Source: Bradyrhizobium sp. NDS-1
GTDB lineage: Bacteria; Pseudomonadota; Alphaproteobacteria; Rhizobiales; Xanthobacteraceae
NCBI RefSeq assembly: GCF_032918005.1
Contig: NZ_CP136628.1
Span: forward strand, 2,217,501-2,281,500
Length of the DNA: 64,000 bases
Direction of reading: 5' to 3'
The translations under genes were made by a program, and so were the position numbers. Shown here in pieces: positions 1 through 9,253 of the stretch. A model generated the notes under the pieces. That model saw only the letters and a program-made list of their open reading frames with translations. It ran no database searches and was not told where the DNA came from. The first letter of the stretch is position 1, and every line of letters begins with the position of its first letter.

Positions 1-1
1 C

Positions 2-2065
2 GTCGAGGCCGCCGAAATCCGTCCGCTGGTCGAACGCAATTTCGGGCCGATCCCGGCCCAGCCGGCGATCCCGGCGCGGCGCGTCCGCCCGCAGGAGCCG
101 GAGCCGGCCGCGCCGCGCACCGTCACGCTGGCCGATCCGCGCGTCGAGCAACCCGGCTTGCGTCGCAATTACCTGGTGCCCTCGGCGACCACGGCAGCGG
201 CCGGCGAAAGCGCGGCCCTCGACGTGCTGGCGCAGCTGATGGGCAGCGGCAGCAACTCCTATCTCTACCGCGCGCTCGTGGTCGACAAGCCGCTCGCGGT
301 CTCCGCCAGCGCCAGCTATTCGAGCATCTCGCTCGACCCGACCCAGTTCGCTGTCTCCGCCTCGCCGAAACCCGGCGTCAGCTTTGCAGAGGTCGAGCAG
401 GTGGTCGACGGCATCATTGCCGACGTCGCCCAGAATCCGAGCCGCGCCGAGGATCTCGAGCGGGTCAAGACCCAGCTCATCGTCGAGGCGATCTATGCCC
501 AGGACGATCAGAAGAGGCTGGCGTGGTGGTATGGCGCTGCCCTGACCACCGGTCTCAGCATCGACGAAATCAGGAGCTGGCCGGACCGCATCCGCGCCGT
601 CACCGCCGAGCAGGTGCGCGATGCCGCGGCCAAATGGCTCGACAAGAAGCGATCGGTGACCGGCTATCTGATCAAGGATACTGCGCCGAAACATAAGGAA
701 GCACTTGTGACCTATCCCCTCACCCGCAGCGCGGCGCTGATCGGCGGCGACTGCGCCGCGATGCTGACGCTGTCATCCGCACCCTTGCAGGCTGCAGCCA
801 ATATCCAGCGACTAGTGTCGCCTGGCGGCATCGAGGCGTGGTTCGTGCAGGATGCGACCGTGCCCCTGATCGCGATGAAGTATGCCTTCAGCGGCGGCTC
901 GTCACAGGATCCCAAGGACAAGCCCGGCGTCGGCAATCTGGTCGCCGCCCTGCTTGAGGAAGGCTCAGGCGATCTCGATTCCAAGACCTACCATGAGCGG
1001 CTCGATCGCCGGGCCATCAAGTTGAGCTTCTCCGCGACGCGCGATCACTTCCGCGGCTCGCTTCGCATGCTCAAGGACAACAAGGACGAAGCGTACGACC
1101 TGTTGCGGATGGCGCTGACCTCCGCGCGGTTCGAGCCGGCCGATGTCGAACGCATCCGCGCCCACGTGCTCTCCACCCTGCGCCGTGAATCGACCAATCC
1201 GTCCTCGCTGGCCGACCGCAAGTTCCTCGAAGTCGCGTTTGGCGATCATCCCTATGGCAGGCCGGACACCGGCACGCTGGACAGCGTACCGAAAATCGAG
1301 ATCGCCGACCTGAAGGACTATGCGCGCCGGATCCTCGCCAAGGATACGCTGCGCATCGCCGTGGTCGGCGACGTCGATCCCGATACGCTCGGCAAGCTGC
1401 TCGACAACACCTTCGGCGCCCTGCCGGCCGAGGCTGAACTGACGCCGATCCCCGATGTTGTGGCGGCCAAGCCGCCGCAGCGCGCCTTCATCCCGCTCGA
1501 CGTGCCGCAGACCGTCGTCACCTTCGGCGGACCCGGCATCAACAGGCACGACCCGGATTTCATGGCGGCCGATGTGGTGAACCACATTCTCTGCGGCGGC
1601 CCGGCGTCGCGTCTCTTCAACGAAGTGCGCGAGAAGCGTGGGCTGGTCTATGAGATTTCGGAAGCGCTGCTCTGGATGGATCACTCCGCGCTGTTCATCG
1701 GCAACACCGGCACCCGCGCCGATCGCGCCGGCGAGACCGTCGATGCGGTCGAGACGGAAATCCGCCGGATCGCCGACGAGGGCCCGACGCAAAAGGAGCT
1801 CGACGAGGCCAAGTCTTACCTCAAGGGCTCGCAGATGCTGGCGCTCGGCACCTCTGCCGAGCTCGCGCAGGCGCTGCTGCAATATCAGCAGGACAAGCTG
1901 CCGATCGACTATATCGAGAAGCGCAACGCCATCGTCGACGCGGTGACGCTTGACGACACCAGGCGGGTCGCAAAGAAGCTCTGGGGCGACGGCCTGCTCA
2001 CCGTAATCGTCGGCCGCGCCCCGCAGGCGGCCGCCCAGCCGGCCGCGCCCCCGAAGTCGAACTGA
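2..2065 (+). CDS. M16 (pitrilysin-type) zinc peptidase, two units joined in frame; 5' end outside window
   Basis: The frame is open from the first bases of the window, so the 5' end is missing. Residues up to about position 706 are the C-terminal half of one M16 peptidase. From GTG 707 onward there is a second, complete M16-like subunit that begins with a signal-peptide-like stretch (TRSAALIGG, then an alanine-rich segment) and contains the family R/Y signature (EKRGLVYEI). The second unit has LVAALLEEGSG where active M16 enzymes have HxxEH, so it is probably the non-catalytic partner. In this family the two subunits are usually separate, adjacent genes that form a periplasmic heterodimer. 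Here no stop separates them; TGA at 708-710 in the next frame would give a normal GTGA overlap. Fusion or a one-base indel are both possible. Confidence 0.85.
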   Translation, partial: VEAAEIRPLVERNFGPIPAQPAIPARRVRPQEPEPAAPRTVTLADPRVEQPGLRRNYLVPSATTAAAGESAALDVLAQLMGSGSNSYLYRALVVDKPLAVSASASYSSISLDPTQFAVSASPKPGVSFAEVEQVVDGIIADVAQNPSRAEDLERVKTQLIVEAIYAQDDQKRLAWWYGAALTTGLSIDEIRSWPDRIRAVTAEQVRDAAAKWLDKKRSVTGYLIKDTAPKHKEALVTYPLTRSAALIGGDCAAMLTLSSAPLQAAANIQRLVSPGGIEAWFVQDATVPLIAMKYAFSGGSSQDPKDKPGVGNLVAALLEEGSGDLDSKTYHERLDRRAIKLSFSATRDHFRGSLRMLKDNKDEAYDLLRMALTSARFEPADVERIRAHVLSTLRRESTNPSSLADRKFLEVAFGDHPYGRPDTGTLDSVPKIEIADLKDYARRILAKDTLRIAVVGDVDPDTLGKLLDNTFGALPAEAELTPIPDVVAAKPPQRAFIPLDVPQTVVTFGGPGINRHDPDFMAADVVNHILCGGPASRLFNEVREKRGLVYEISEALLWMDHSALFIGNTGTRADRAGETVDAVETEIRRIADEGPTQKELDEAKSYLKGSQMLALGTSAELAQALLQYQQDKLPIDYIEKRNAIVDAVTLDDTRRVAKKLWGDGLLTVIVGRAPQAAAQPAAPPKSN

Positions 2066-2314
2066 CGTTTTCCTACGCGCACCTCCATTGCGGCTTACTC
2101 CCCCGCAAAGGGGGAGGGAGCCTGAACGGGGCGCTCACCTCACTGCGCGTTGCAGATGACTCCGAAGTCATTGGGATCAGTAAGGGGCGCATCGGCCGAC
2201 CGGCTCCCCCCTTGCGCTGACGGGATCCCCGAAAGTGATCGATCGGGACAGGGGGAGCCTCGCAGCTCCGCCCACCGGGTCACCGGAGGCGGTAGCCCGC
2301 CCCCGGTTCCCACA

Positions 2315-2349
2315 GAACGTGGCGTGCGGATTTCCCGCACCCCGCTCTT
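2315..2349 (-). other. Group II intron domain V-like hairpin (remnant)
   Basis: Read on the minus strand this stretch starts GAGC, has a GAAA loop closed by a GC-rich stem, then a CG bulge, and ends in ACGTTC. This is the layout of a group II intron domain V (AGC triad, GNRA loop, two-base bulge, terminal GUUC). A second, weaker GAAA-loop hairpin of similar design lies about 150 bp away near 2462-2490 on the same strand. No reverse transcriptase gene is visible, so this would be only a 3' intron fragment. The call rests on pattern, not on a covariance search. Confidence 0.4.
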
Positions 2350-3095
2350 CGGCAGGTGGTTCACAGCTTTCACCGCTATCTGTTCAAGTTCCGCTTCCCA
2401 TGTGGACGGCTGAGTGTCGGGCCGGGGAGGCCCATTGAAGGGCTTGCCCGCCACTCAAATAGTTCGTGCAGGTTTCCCGCGAGCCGCTTTCATGAATGGG
2501 CTTTCGTGAGCTGAAGTGAAGGGATCAGTGAGACAAGGCCAACTAAAGCGGGATGGGTTAGGCTGAATCGATTTGGGATTGAACGAAGCCGCTGGCACGG
2601 CATTTTGTTGCTGGAGTGGGAGTGACAACAACGTTCCCGCCATTGGCAGGCGGTACTTCGACCCGTGCAGTCGGATCAACAATGATGGTAACCAACAGCA
2701 TCTGGACACTTCGAAAGGACGATGCCGGGGCGCCTTTCTGTAAGTCCGTCGCACCGGTCGAAGACCGTTACCGGGCTCCCCCGCGCCCAGGTTGTCGCAG
2801 GTGACTTTCCGCAACGCTTAACCCATTGACAGCACGTGAAGTCGGCAAGCCACTTTCCCATTCTGCAACGTCCGTGCCGTATCGCATAAGTTGGACGTGC
2901 GTTTGAGCCTGTCAACCGTCGAAGATCATCGGCCTTGAATCTCGCCCGGTGCTCGCGCATGGCAGCGGCTCGTTCAATTCGGCGTCTATGAAGTCGCACG
3001 CACGACAGTGCGCGGCTCGTACCTGCCACGCGACCTCACAGAACCCTCCAGTGTGTTTCCGATTGGCCATGCTAACTGGGCGGAAGCGAGCATGG
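2350..3095. other. Non-coding or decayed stretch
   Basis: About 750 bp with only short overlapping open frames on both strands, none with a recognisable domain or a good ribosome binding site. It probably belongs to the same decayed mobile-element zone as the intron-like hairpin on its left and the IS630 fragment on its right. Confidence 0.5.
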
Positions 3096-3160
3096 ATGGG
3101 CACACCTTACTCTCTCGATCTGCGCAAGCGCGTGGTGGCGGCGATTAAGGGCGGGATACC
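3096..3160 (+). pseudogene. IS630-family transposase, N-terminal scrap
   Basis: ATG at 3096 opens a frame reading MGTPYSLDLRKRVVAAIKGG, the characteristic start of IS630-type transposases (helix-turn-helix region). Similarity stops after about 22 residues and the frame then runs into unrelated sequence. The catalytic DDE domain is absent, so this is a dead fragment. Confidence 0.6.
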
Positions 3161-3558
3161 GCCACCAATATCAACATGGCTGGGCAGGAGCTATACCGCG
3201 GCTGGCGGGCGGGCCGTTCGGGCGATCTTCGATTAGGCGCATGCTTCGACGCACGTTGACAAGACCCGGTGAGCAAACATTCCGCGCGAGTGCCCCGTGG
3301 TCGAGGGATTGCTGTCCCGCGGTGGCTTATTTTCTCGCTCTATTGGCGGTCAGCCCGACGGCCGCTGTTCTCCATACGTGTGGCCGTTCAGCCAGAAGCT
3401 GAGTAATTGCCGGAAGGTCTTCACACTCCGAGATTGTAAATCGGCCGAGCGGCCGTAGAGTACGAAACCAACTTGCCCTGACACGGTAGACATTCTAATC
3501 GATCGCGAACGCTGCCAGCAATGGCGCGTTTTTCTGTATTTTCGTAGTTTGTCTCAAG
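3161..3558. other. No gene seen
   Basis: About 400 bp between the IS630 fragment and the lipoprotein remnant. No frame has convincing coding character, and I see no repeat, tRNA or terminator. Confidence 0.45.
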
Positions 3559-4163
3559 ATGTTATTCGAGAGTAGCCATGCCTTATGGTGGTCTGAATTC
3601 GAATTGTTGAGCGCTTTTCGTCCGAACTTTTTCGGCGACATCTGGCTCGGGAAACGACGAAAATTACTGCTCGCATGCGCGACGACAATTTTGGCGGCGG
3701 GTTGTTCAGTCACCCGGTCCACCGGAGTGCGGACGTCTGATCTCGCGCAATATATCCGTTGCGAGAGCCGGCTCGCGATCCAGGATAAGACAATCCCCCT
3801 GTTCCGTAAGGAAGATCAGGCCAATCCGTTGATCGATGACTCAGCCTTCTTCGCGGAAAGCAGTGGCCTTCAAACCTGAGGGCCATCTCAACGGGATCGA
3901 GCAAGTTATCTATGATCGATACATCAAGACCGGCATCGCCTATGATTTTTTCGTTCGATATGACCGAAGAAAATGGGGCGTCCGGCGCTGCCGATCCGGT
4001 CAAGTTGTTTACCAATGGGGCCGCCGGAGTTGGTTTATCCGCAAGCAGTGACTTAAAGCGAGAGAACCTTCGGCATTTCGTCGTCAGCGAAACGGCCGAA
4101 GATCTTCTGGAGAACCAGCAGCTGGATTGCGGCCCGCAATATGACTACAAGTCATCAAATTAG
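3559..4163 (+). pseudogene. Lipoprotein remnant broken by at least two frameshifts
   Basis: Frame 1 from ATG 3559 contains a lipobox-type signal (LLLACATTILAAGC) and then CSVTRSTGVRTSDLAQYIRC. The reading continues in a second frame (VAFKPEGHLNGIEQVIYDRY, about 3860-3940) and a third (SFDMTEENGASGAADP to LENQQLDCGPQYDYKSSN, ending at 4163). The three pieces line up end to end without gaps, which is what a single exported lipoprotein with indels would look like. I do not recognise the family. The gene is probably non-functional. Confidence 0.5.
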
Positions 4164-4960
4164 GCGTATACGCGCGAGCACGGCAGCCCACAATAGCGCC
4201 AGATTCACGTATGTGTCGCCGGCTGGAAAGCTCGAACCAAAGGGAGGGGCCAGTTTCCTTTCCGGCGAGACGAACCGCGGCTACGTCATCGATGGCGGCT
4301 ATTTCGAGAATTACGATGCGGTGACGGCTAGGGAAGCCCGCGCGCAGATCGAAGCAAAGAGAGGCGGCTGTCGGGCTCATCGTTCTGCAGATCAGCAGCG
4401 ACCCGACTCTCACCAAAGAGCGTACACGTGTGAGAATACGCGAAGACGAAAAGCTGAGGTGCGTGTTGACCACCAGCATGCCTGCCGTTGGGGCGGCGAC
4501 CACGTCGGACTTCCTGCAGTTCAGGGACAGTGGTTGGAACGCGAAGACCGGCCGCTGGGAGAAGAACGATGGCGGGGGCTTCGTTGTAGCGTATCTGAAT
4601 GAGTTGGCAGCACCTCTGCTCGGCGTGACGGCGGTCCGCGAGGCTCACGGTACCTTGGCGGCAGCTGAACCAGCGGCTTCCGTGTGCGACAGCGGGAATT
4701 CTCATGCGTTGAAGCCAAGTCGCAGTCCAAGGGACTCGACTTGCTTGCTCCGGTTACCAACACTCAGGATCCAGCACCAATTCCAAGATGGAACCGAGCA
4801 CGCGCCGAACCTCATTTTTCACACTTTGCCATGTGCGAGGTCTCGGAAAACGGCAATGCACCGATCGTGCCACCACTAGGTTGGGTGCTGTCCAAGCCCA
4901 TGCGGGAGCAATTTCCAAACATTCTCAAGGACTGCGGCAACGATGCAGAGCTAGCCGCTG
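4141..4960 (+). pseudogene. Patatin-like protein remnant, multiple frameshifts
   Basis: Around 4180-4330 one frame reads NSARFTYVSPAG and then YVIDGGYFENYDAVTAREA. The DGG(Y/A)xEN block matches the second catalytic motif (Asp of the Ser-Asp dyad) region of patatin-like phospholipases. The coding sense moves to a second frame (LNELAAPLLGVTAVREAHGT, about 4590-4660) and back to the first (PPLGWVLSKPMREQFPNILK, about 4870-4930). The GxSxG nucleophile region is missing. It is a 5'-truncated, frameshifted pseudogene; the family call rests mainly on the DGGYFEN block. Confidence 0.45.
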
Positions 4961-5052
4961 AGATAGCGCTGCGTGTTCTCGCCTATAACCTCACAAGGGC
5001 GATGAACATCGTCGGCAAACCGGGCCTGATTGCAGCCATCCGCGCTACTTGA
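4961..5052 (+). pseudogene. Transposase C-terminal scrap
   Basis: The frame ending at 5052 closes with LRVLAYNLTRAMNIVGKPGL and AAIRA, which resembles the C-terminal end of DDE transposases of the IS1182/IS4 type (LAYNLKRVMNI...). It is fused directly to the preceding patatin-like remnant with no complete element, so it is an insertion scar. Confidence 0.45.
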
Positions 5053-5417
5053 AGGCGGCGAAGTGCGCCAAAGGCGACGCCGCGCGTCGCTTAACCACCT
5101 TGGCCGGCTACTTAGACGCTCCGAAGCGAAAACATTGGCGGCCTGGAACGATTGTCGACCACGGCCGCCTCTGAGCTATCCGTTTCCACACAACCAAGAC
5201 CCATTGCGGAAGTGGTCGGCTTTAAGGAGGAGCGCCCTAAACCTTCGTATTGTTCCGTCACCCATCTAGATGCCGGACGATTACCTACGTTCAATTGAGC
5301 TGCTGATCGTGATCGTCTTAGGCTGCATGCGTTGGAAACGCGCACAGGCTCATCAAGTGCGACAGTGAAAAAAGGATGATCGACGAACAGCTGCGATAAA
5401 GCCAAGAGGAGAGTACA

Positions 5418-5639
5418 ATGCCCAACTGCTCCGAAAGTCTTAGATCTGGCGGTGCCGCGCGATGCGCAGTTTGTGACGGCAAGTTCGGTCTCGTCCGGCA
5501 CTACTCGTGGCGAACGCCTCTTTGTTCCAAGAAGTGCGTCGATCGCTTCAGAGCTCGCAGGGAAAGTGACCGCAATTGGGTGGGCTGGCTCCAGATCACC
5601 TTCAACCAGCTGCCAGAGAACCGCGCGAGGGCTTTGTGA
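5418..5639 (+). CDS. Small cysteine-motif protein (two CxxC-like knuckles)
   Basis: A 73-residue protein with ARCAVCDGKFGLVRHYSWRT followed by PLCSKKCVDRF. CxxC and CxxxC pairs separated by about 20 residues suggest a small zinc-binding fold. A close relative lies in this window at 15580-15765 with the same order of motifs. A good ribosome binding site (AAGAGGAG) precedes the ATG. The stop TGA overlaps the next ATG by one base, so it is translationally coupled to the gene that follows. The function is unknown. Confidence 0.6.
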   Translation: MPNCSESLRSGGAARCAVCDGKFGLVRHYSWRTPLCSKKCVDRFRARRESDRNWVGWLQITFNQLPENRARAL

Positions 5640-5851
5640 TGGTCCAGATCTCTCAACGAGGCAAGGCATATTTAGAGACAGCACGGACTTTGCTCCGTGC
5701 AGCCCAAACCATGACTGACTCAGCGATTGCGGGTCAGCTTAAGGTCCTTGCCGACGATTACGAGCGGCGTGCTGAGAAAGCTTGGCATGTTGATGCGGCC
5801 AAAGCATTCGCCCGATCGGCTGCTAGCGCTGAACGCGAATTGCGTGCATGA
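5639..5851 (+). CDS. Small helical hypothetical protein
   Basis: A 70-residue, charged, probably all-helical protein (core LKVLADDYERRAEKAW). The ATG at 5639 overlaps the previous stop (TGATG), which is why this start is preferred to the longer frame beginning at 5576. The pattern Lxx(L/D)LAxxYxRR recurs in the protein at 18148-18354, so both may belong to one rhizobial family of small proteins of unknown role. Confidence 0.55.
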   Translation: MVQISQRGKAYLETARTLLRAAQTMTDSAIAGQLKVLADDYERRAEKAWHVDAAKAFARSAASAERELRA

Positions 5852-6096
5852 CTGGGTGGGCAGCTTCAAACATGTTCCACGAATTCTGTACCATTGAAGC
5901 GCTGAACCTGCGCCCCGGCTCCAAGGAGCTGGAGGCATTCAACGTCGAGCGTGTGCGCGGCTACCTCGAGTGTAATCTCGGCTGCAAGAAGAAGGAAGTG
6001 ATCCACGCGCTAGGCCTGCATCCGCGCACGGTGGCCAAAGCCATCAAGATCATCCGGGCAAATGCCCATCGCAGCGATGGGGCTCTCCAGTCGTGA
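5848..6096 (+). CDS. Hypothetical protein with helix-turn-helix-like C-terminus
   Basis: An 82-residue frame overlapping the previous gene's stop by four bases (ATGA). The C-terminal half (CKKKEVIHALGLHPRTVAKA) has the spacing of a helix-turn-helix. It could be a small regulator or an N-terminal piece of a transposase-type protein. The next open frame begins inside it at 6093, in decayed sequence. Confidence 0.35.
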   Translation: MTGWAASNMFHEFCTIEALNLRPGSKELEAFNVERVRGYLECNLGCKKKEVIHALGLHPRTVAKAIKIIRANAHRSDGALQS

Positions 6097-6290
6097 TCAA
6101 GATCATCGCTGTGCTCTGCGGTCTCTCCTCTCCGGCAAATTGCCACGAGCAGACCGTGACCACCTCGGACTTCGCCGACGTCTCGATGCAGTCCTGTCTG
6201 ATGGGTGCGCCGCAGCTCGCCGAGTGGATGAAGCTTCATCCGGCAGAACGCCCGGCGGGCTGGCGCTGCGTGATCAGCTTGACATGCGGT
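6093..6290 (+). pseudogene. Possible decayed small exported protein
   Basis: The start of this frame (MIKIIAVLCGLSSPANC, then EQTVTTSDFADVSMQSCLMG) looks like a short signal peptide followed by a cysteine-containing mature part, ending near WRCVI. After about residue 65 the frame loses coding character and runs through an unrelated permease remnant, so the real gene end is probably lost. The family is not recognised. Confidence 0.3.
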
Positions 6291-6586
6291 GGCAGAAAAA
6301 ATTGCAGTTCTGGCGCTGCTGCTCGAGAAGTGCTCCCAGTTTCGTCAGAGAGTTCGCCCCAGGTACAGCAGCCCTCATGTCGAGAACGAAGCGCTCTGGC
6401 TTCGGCACAAACTACCAGTGGGCCGCCAATCCGCCTTCAAATCGTTGCCGCTTTCGCGACGAGGCCAACGTGGTCCGTATCGCCCGCATCTGAAGGAAGC
6501 AGACCTTGGGCCACCAGCGGCCAACTGTTAGAGCAAGAGCGGTCTGAAACTGTCGATTGTGGGTACCCAGGGCTTGCGCACCGTCT

Positions 6587-6723
6587 GATCGATACCGGTC
6601 TCGACACGCGACATGCCGCTCATCCAGGTCTGCGTCATGATCTTCTGCTCGATCTATCTCTTCCTTGGGTTGCTGGTCTATATCGCCGGGATCCCATCTG
6701 ACCCGAGGCGCGGTCATCATTGA
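6587..6723 (+). pseudogene. Peptide ABC transporter permease (DppB/OppB type), C-terminal scrap
   Basis: The frame ending at TGA 6721-6723 reads RDMPLIQVCVMIFCSIYLFL and then AGIPSDPR. The RD(M/L)PLIQG...hydrophobic...DPR arrangement is the C-terminal signature of Dpp/Opp-type permeases (last transmembrane helix and DPRxR tail). Only about 40 residues remain. Confidence 0.5.
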
Positions 6724-6938
6724 AACTGATCAGACCATTGCTGCAGTCGAAGCGCTCGCCCCGGTCGCACATGGGGCGGTCCGCTCGCAGGCACGAATCG
6801 GCGCTAGCATCGTTGCCGCCTGATGGCGATCACACGTCCCGTACATCGCCCGTCACAACATCGGCGCGCCGGTCGACAATGACTGTTCGCGCGCTTGTGC
6901 TCGGCGCTGCCGCTCGGCAGCAATTACCTCGGCCGCGC

Positions 6939-7050
6939 GTCCTCAGCCGCATCGTGTCGGCGCGCACTCTCAATCGGGATCCTGCGGCGGCAACTTTCCT
7001 TGCCATCCTGATGGGCGGCACACTCGGCATGCTGAACGCTTTTGGTGCCG
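6939..7050 (+). pseudogene. Peptide ABC transporter permease (DppC/OppC type), N-terminal scrap
   Basis: The frame reads VLSRIVSARTLNRDPAAATF then LAILMGGTLGMLNAFGAVE. The (D)VLSRIVxGAR...L..LIG...G motif is typical of the DppC-family permease just after its first helix. It follows the DppB-like scrap, matching normal gene order, so the two are the ruins of one peptide-transport operon. Confidence 0.45.
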
Positions 7051-7173
7051 TCGAACGAACGCGGCGGCGCCGCTCTACTCAAATCGAAGAGATCAACCGC
7101 TCGGAGCGGGATTCTGAGCAGGCCGGGAGCCCATGCGTGTGACGCAACTTCAGCTCCTCACCCCTTTGGGGGA

Positions 7174-7743
7174 CTATATGAGTCGCAAGAAGTTGAGCAG
7201 CAGCACGTGCCCTTGTTGGGTAAGTATCGATTCAGGGTGGAACTGCACACCAATAGTTGGGTGATATCGATGTGCGAGGGCCATGACCTCGCCTTCCTCC
7301 GAACGCGCTGTCACCGTGAGATGCGACGCGCATGACTCATCGACCTCGACGACGAGAGAATGGTAGCGCCCGACGCGAAGTGGGGACGGGAGTTCCTTGA
7401 ATAGCCCTCGGCTATCATGAGTTACGTAGGAGGATCGACCATGCATAGGGCGACGTGCACGCGCCACTTGAGCGCCGAAAACGCTCCCAATGCACTGGTG
7501 ACCGAGGCAGATGCCTAAAATAGGGACTTGACCCGAAAGTTCGCGGACGACGGCGGTGGATATTCCGGCCTCAGCTGGACCGCAGGGACCGGGCGAGATA
7601 ACTACTGCGCGCGGCTTGAGGCCAACAAGATCGCTAACGCCGACCACGTCGTTCCGGATCACTTCCGTTGCTTCACCAAGCTTGCGGAAATAGCGGGCAA
7701 TGTTGAAGACGAAGGAGTCGTAGTTGTCGATGATGACAATCAA
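7174..7743 (-). CDS. pabA: Para-aminobenzoate synthase glutamine amidotransferase component
   Basis: A class I glutamine amidotransferase of 189 residues. Visible motifs are the N-terminal MIVIIDNYDSFVFNIARYF, the oxyanion block SPGPCGPAEAG, the nucleophile elbow ILGICLGHQ (catalytic Cys), and QFHPES containing the catalytic His-Glu pair near the C-terminus. It would release ammonia from glutamine for the partner encoded just upstream. The start overlaps the pabB stop by four bases (ATGA), so the two are translationally coupled. TrpG and PabA cannot be separated on this subunit alone; the PIKGT motif of the partner argues for PabA. Confidence 0.85.
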   Translation of the reverse strand: MIVIIDNYDSFVFNIARYFRKLGEATEVIRNDVVGVSDLVGLKPRAVVISPGPCGPAEAGISTAVVRELSGQVPILGICLGHQCIGSVFGAQVARARRPMHGRSSYVTHDSRGLFKELPSPLRVGRYHSLVVEVDESCASHLTVTARSEEGEVMALAHRYHPTIGVQFHPESILTQQGHVLLLNFLRLI

Positions 7744-9137
7744 GATGCACCGGATGTTTCAGCACGAAACGCGTCAAAGATTCGCTGCGCCTTGGCGAGC
7801 GTCTCTTCGTATTCGGCCTCTGGATCCGACATCGCCGTCACGCCGCCACCCGCATGAAACACGGCCAGATCGTCGTCGATCGTGACAGTGCGGATCGCGA
7901 TATTCGTGTCCATGTGCCCGTTGAAGCTGATAAAGCCAATAGCCCCGCAATAGACGTATCGCGCCGCCCGCTCGATTTCCGCAATGATTTCCATCGATCG
8001 CACCTTTGGCGCCCCTGTAATGGAGCCTCCGGGAAAGCAAGCTCGAAGCAGGGTAATAGCGTCTTGGTCGTCTGCAAGTTCACCCGTAACGATCGATACG
8101 AGGTGGTGCACTGAGGCGTAGGATTCGAGGCCGCACAGCACTGGAACGTCGATCGAATGTGGAGTGCAAACGCGCGACAGATCGTTGCGCATGAGGTCGA
8201 CGATCATAGTATTCTCGGCACGGTCCTTTTCGGACGTGACTAGGATTTCAGCGCGACGCTGGTCTTCCTTGGAATCAGCAGAACGCGCGATCGTGCCTTT
8301 GATGGGGCGCGTTTCGATCTGTCGTCCGTCGAGCCTCAGGAATCGTTCCGGCGAGCTCGATGCAATGGTGAGCTTGCCGTAGCGCAGGAGGGCCGCAAAG
8401 GGAGCCGGGTTCAACGACCGCAGCTGGCAGTAGAAGGCAAGAGGATCAAATGAGGTCGACAGGCGGGCGCTGAAGCGCTGCGCAATGTTGGCTTGGAAGA
8501 CGTCTCCAGCCAGAATCAAGTCCATGACGCGCTGTACTGCCGCAATATAGCCCTCACGGCTGAAATTCGAATGCCATGCGGCAGTTCGGCCGGGGAAGTC
8601 GTTCCACGACGTCTTTGGGCCCGCAAGCAATGCTGCTGCAAACTCGTCGGCTCGACGGCGTGCGCGCTCGGCGCGACGTGCGGGATCCTGCTCCGGCCAT
8701 CCGGTAGAAACGATCCAGCATCTGTCGTCACGGTGGTCGAAGCTGATGACCACGTCATAGAAATGCAGGATGGATTGCGGCAAACGCTGATCGGGAATTG
8801 CCGGCGCCGGCAATCGCTCCAGAGTCCTGTTCAGATCGTAACAAAAGAACCCGGCCGCACCTCCTTGGAACGGCGGGAGATCGGGGCGATGCTCTTGCGG
8901 ATACTTGGCGAGCAGGGTGCGAAGCACTTCCCATGGATCGCCCTCGAGAGCCTCTCCGTTGCAACTCGCCTGTCCGTTCGCGACCATGTAGGTGCTAAAG
9001 GGGTCGCAGGTCAGAAATGAGTAGCGCCCGAGCAACTCATGCTTTGCTGCGCTATCGAGAAACGTAAGGTGCGGTCGATGCGCGAGACATCGCATCGCTG
9101 TGACAGGCCCAATCCACGGTAACTCGCGGACGTGCAT
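7740..9137 (-). CDS. pabB: Aminodeoxychorismate synthase component I
   Basis: A 465-residue chorismate-binding enzyme. The N-terminal part (LLGRYSFLTCDPF) matches the anthranilate/PABA synthase N-domain, and the C-terminal half holds the chorismate-binding core with SSSPERFL, RPIKGTIARS and GSITGAPKVRSMEII. The lysine in PIKGT is the residue that distinguishes aminodeoxychorismate synthase from anthranilate synthase (PIAGT), so the product should be aminodeoxychorismate for folate synthesis. The ATG at 9137 is preferred over the longer frame to 9221 because family similarity begins there. It is the first gene of a coupled pabB-pabA pair; a chromosomal copy is likely elsewhere. Confidence 0.85.
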   Translation of the reverse strand: MHVRELPWIGPVTAMRCLAHRPHLTFLDSAAKHELLGRYSFLTCDPFSTYMVANGQASCNGEALEGDPWEVLRTLLAKYPQEHRPDLPPFQGGAAGFFCYDLNRTLERLPAPAIPDQRLPQSILHFYDVVISFDHRDDRCWIVSTGWPEQDPARRAERARRRADEFAAALLAGPKTSWNDFPGRTAAWHSNFSREGYIAAVQRVMDLILAGDVFQANIAQRFSARLSTSFDPLAFYCQLRSLNPAPFAALLRYGKLTIASSSPERFLRLDGRQIETRPIKGTIARSADSKEDQRRAEILVTSEKDRAENTMIVDLMRNDLSRVCTPHSIDVPVLCGLESYASVHHLVSIVTGELADDQDAITLLRACFPGGSITGAPKVRSMEIIAEIERAARYVYCGAIGFISFNGHMDTNIAIRTVTIDDDLAVFHAGGGVTAMSDPEAEYEETLAKAQRIFDAFRAETSGAS

Positions 9138-9253
9138 CGGCCAGTCAGTCACCGAGGACTGCCGTGCTGGGAGACGCGCTCCGATTGTGATCCTTACCCC
9201 AACGAGAGCGACGCTCGCCAAGGACCCGCAAGCTCTTGAATTCGATTTTCAGG

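Noticed and set aside
965..1882. A 305-codon minus-strand frame over the M16 gene
   Set aside because: Composition is Arg/Gly/Asp-rich shadow of the M16 coding sequence, with no motif.
2590..2620. Possible sigma-54 promoter TGGCAC...TTGCT
   Set aside because: Nine bases separate the two boxes instead of about five, and no gene starts at a suitable distance.
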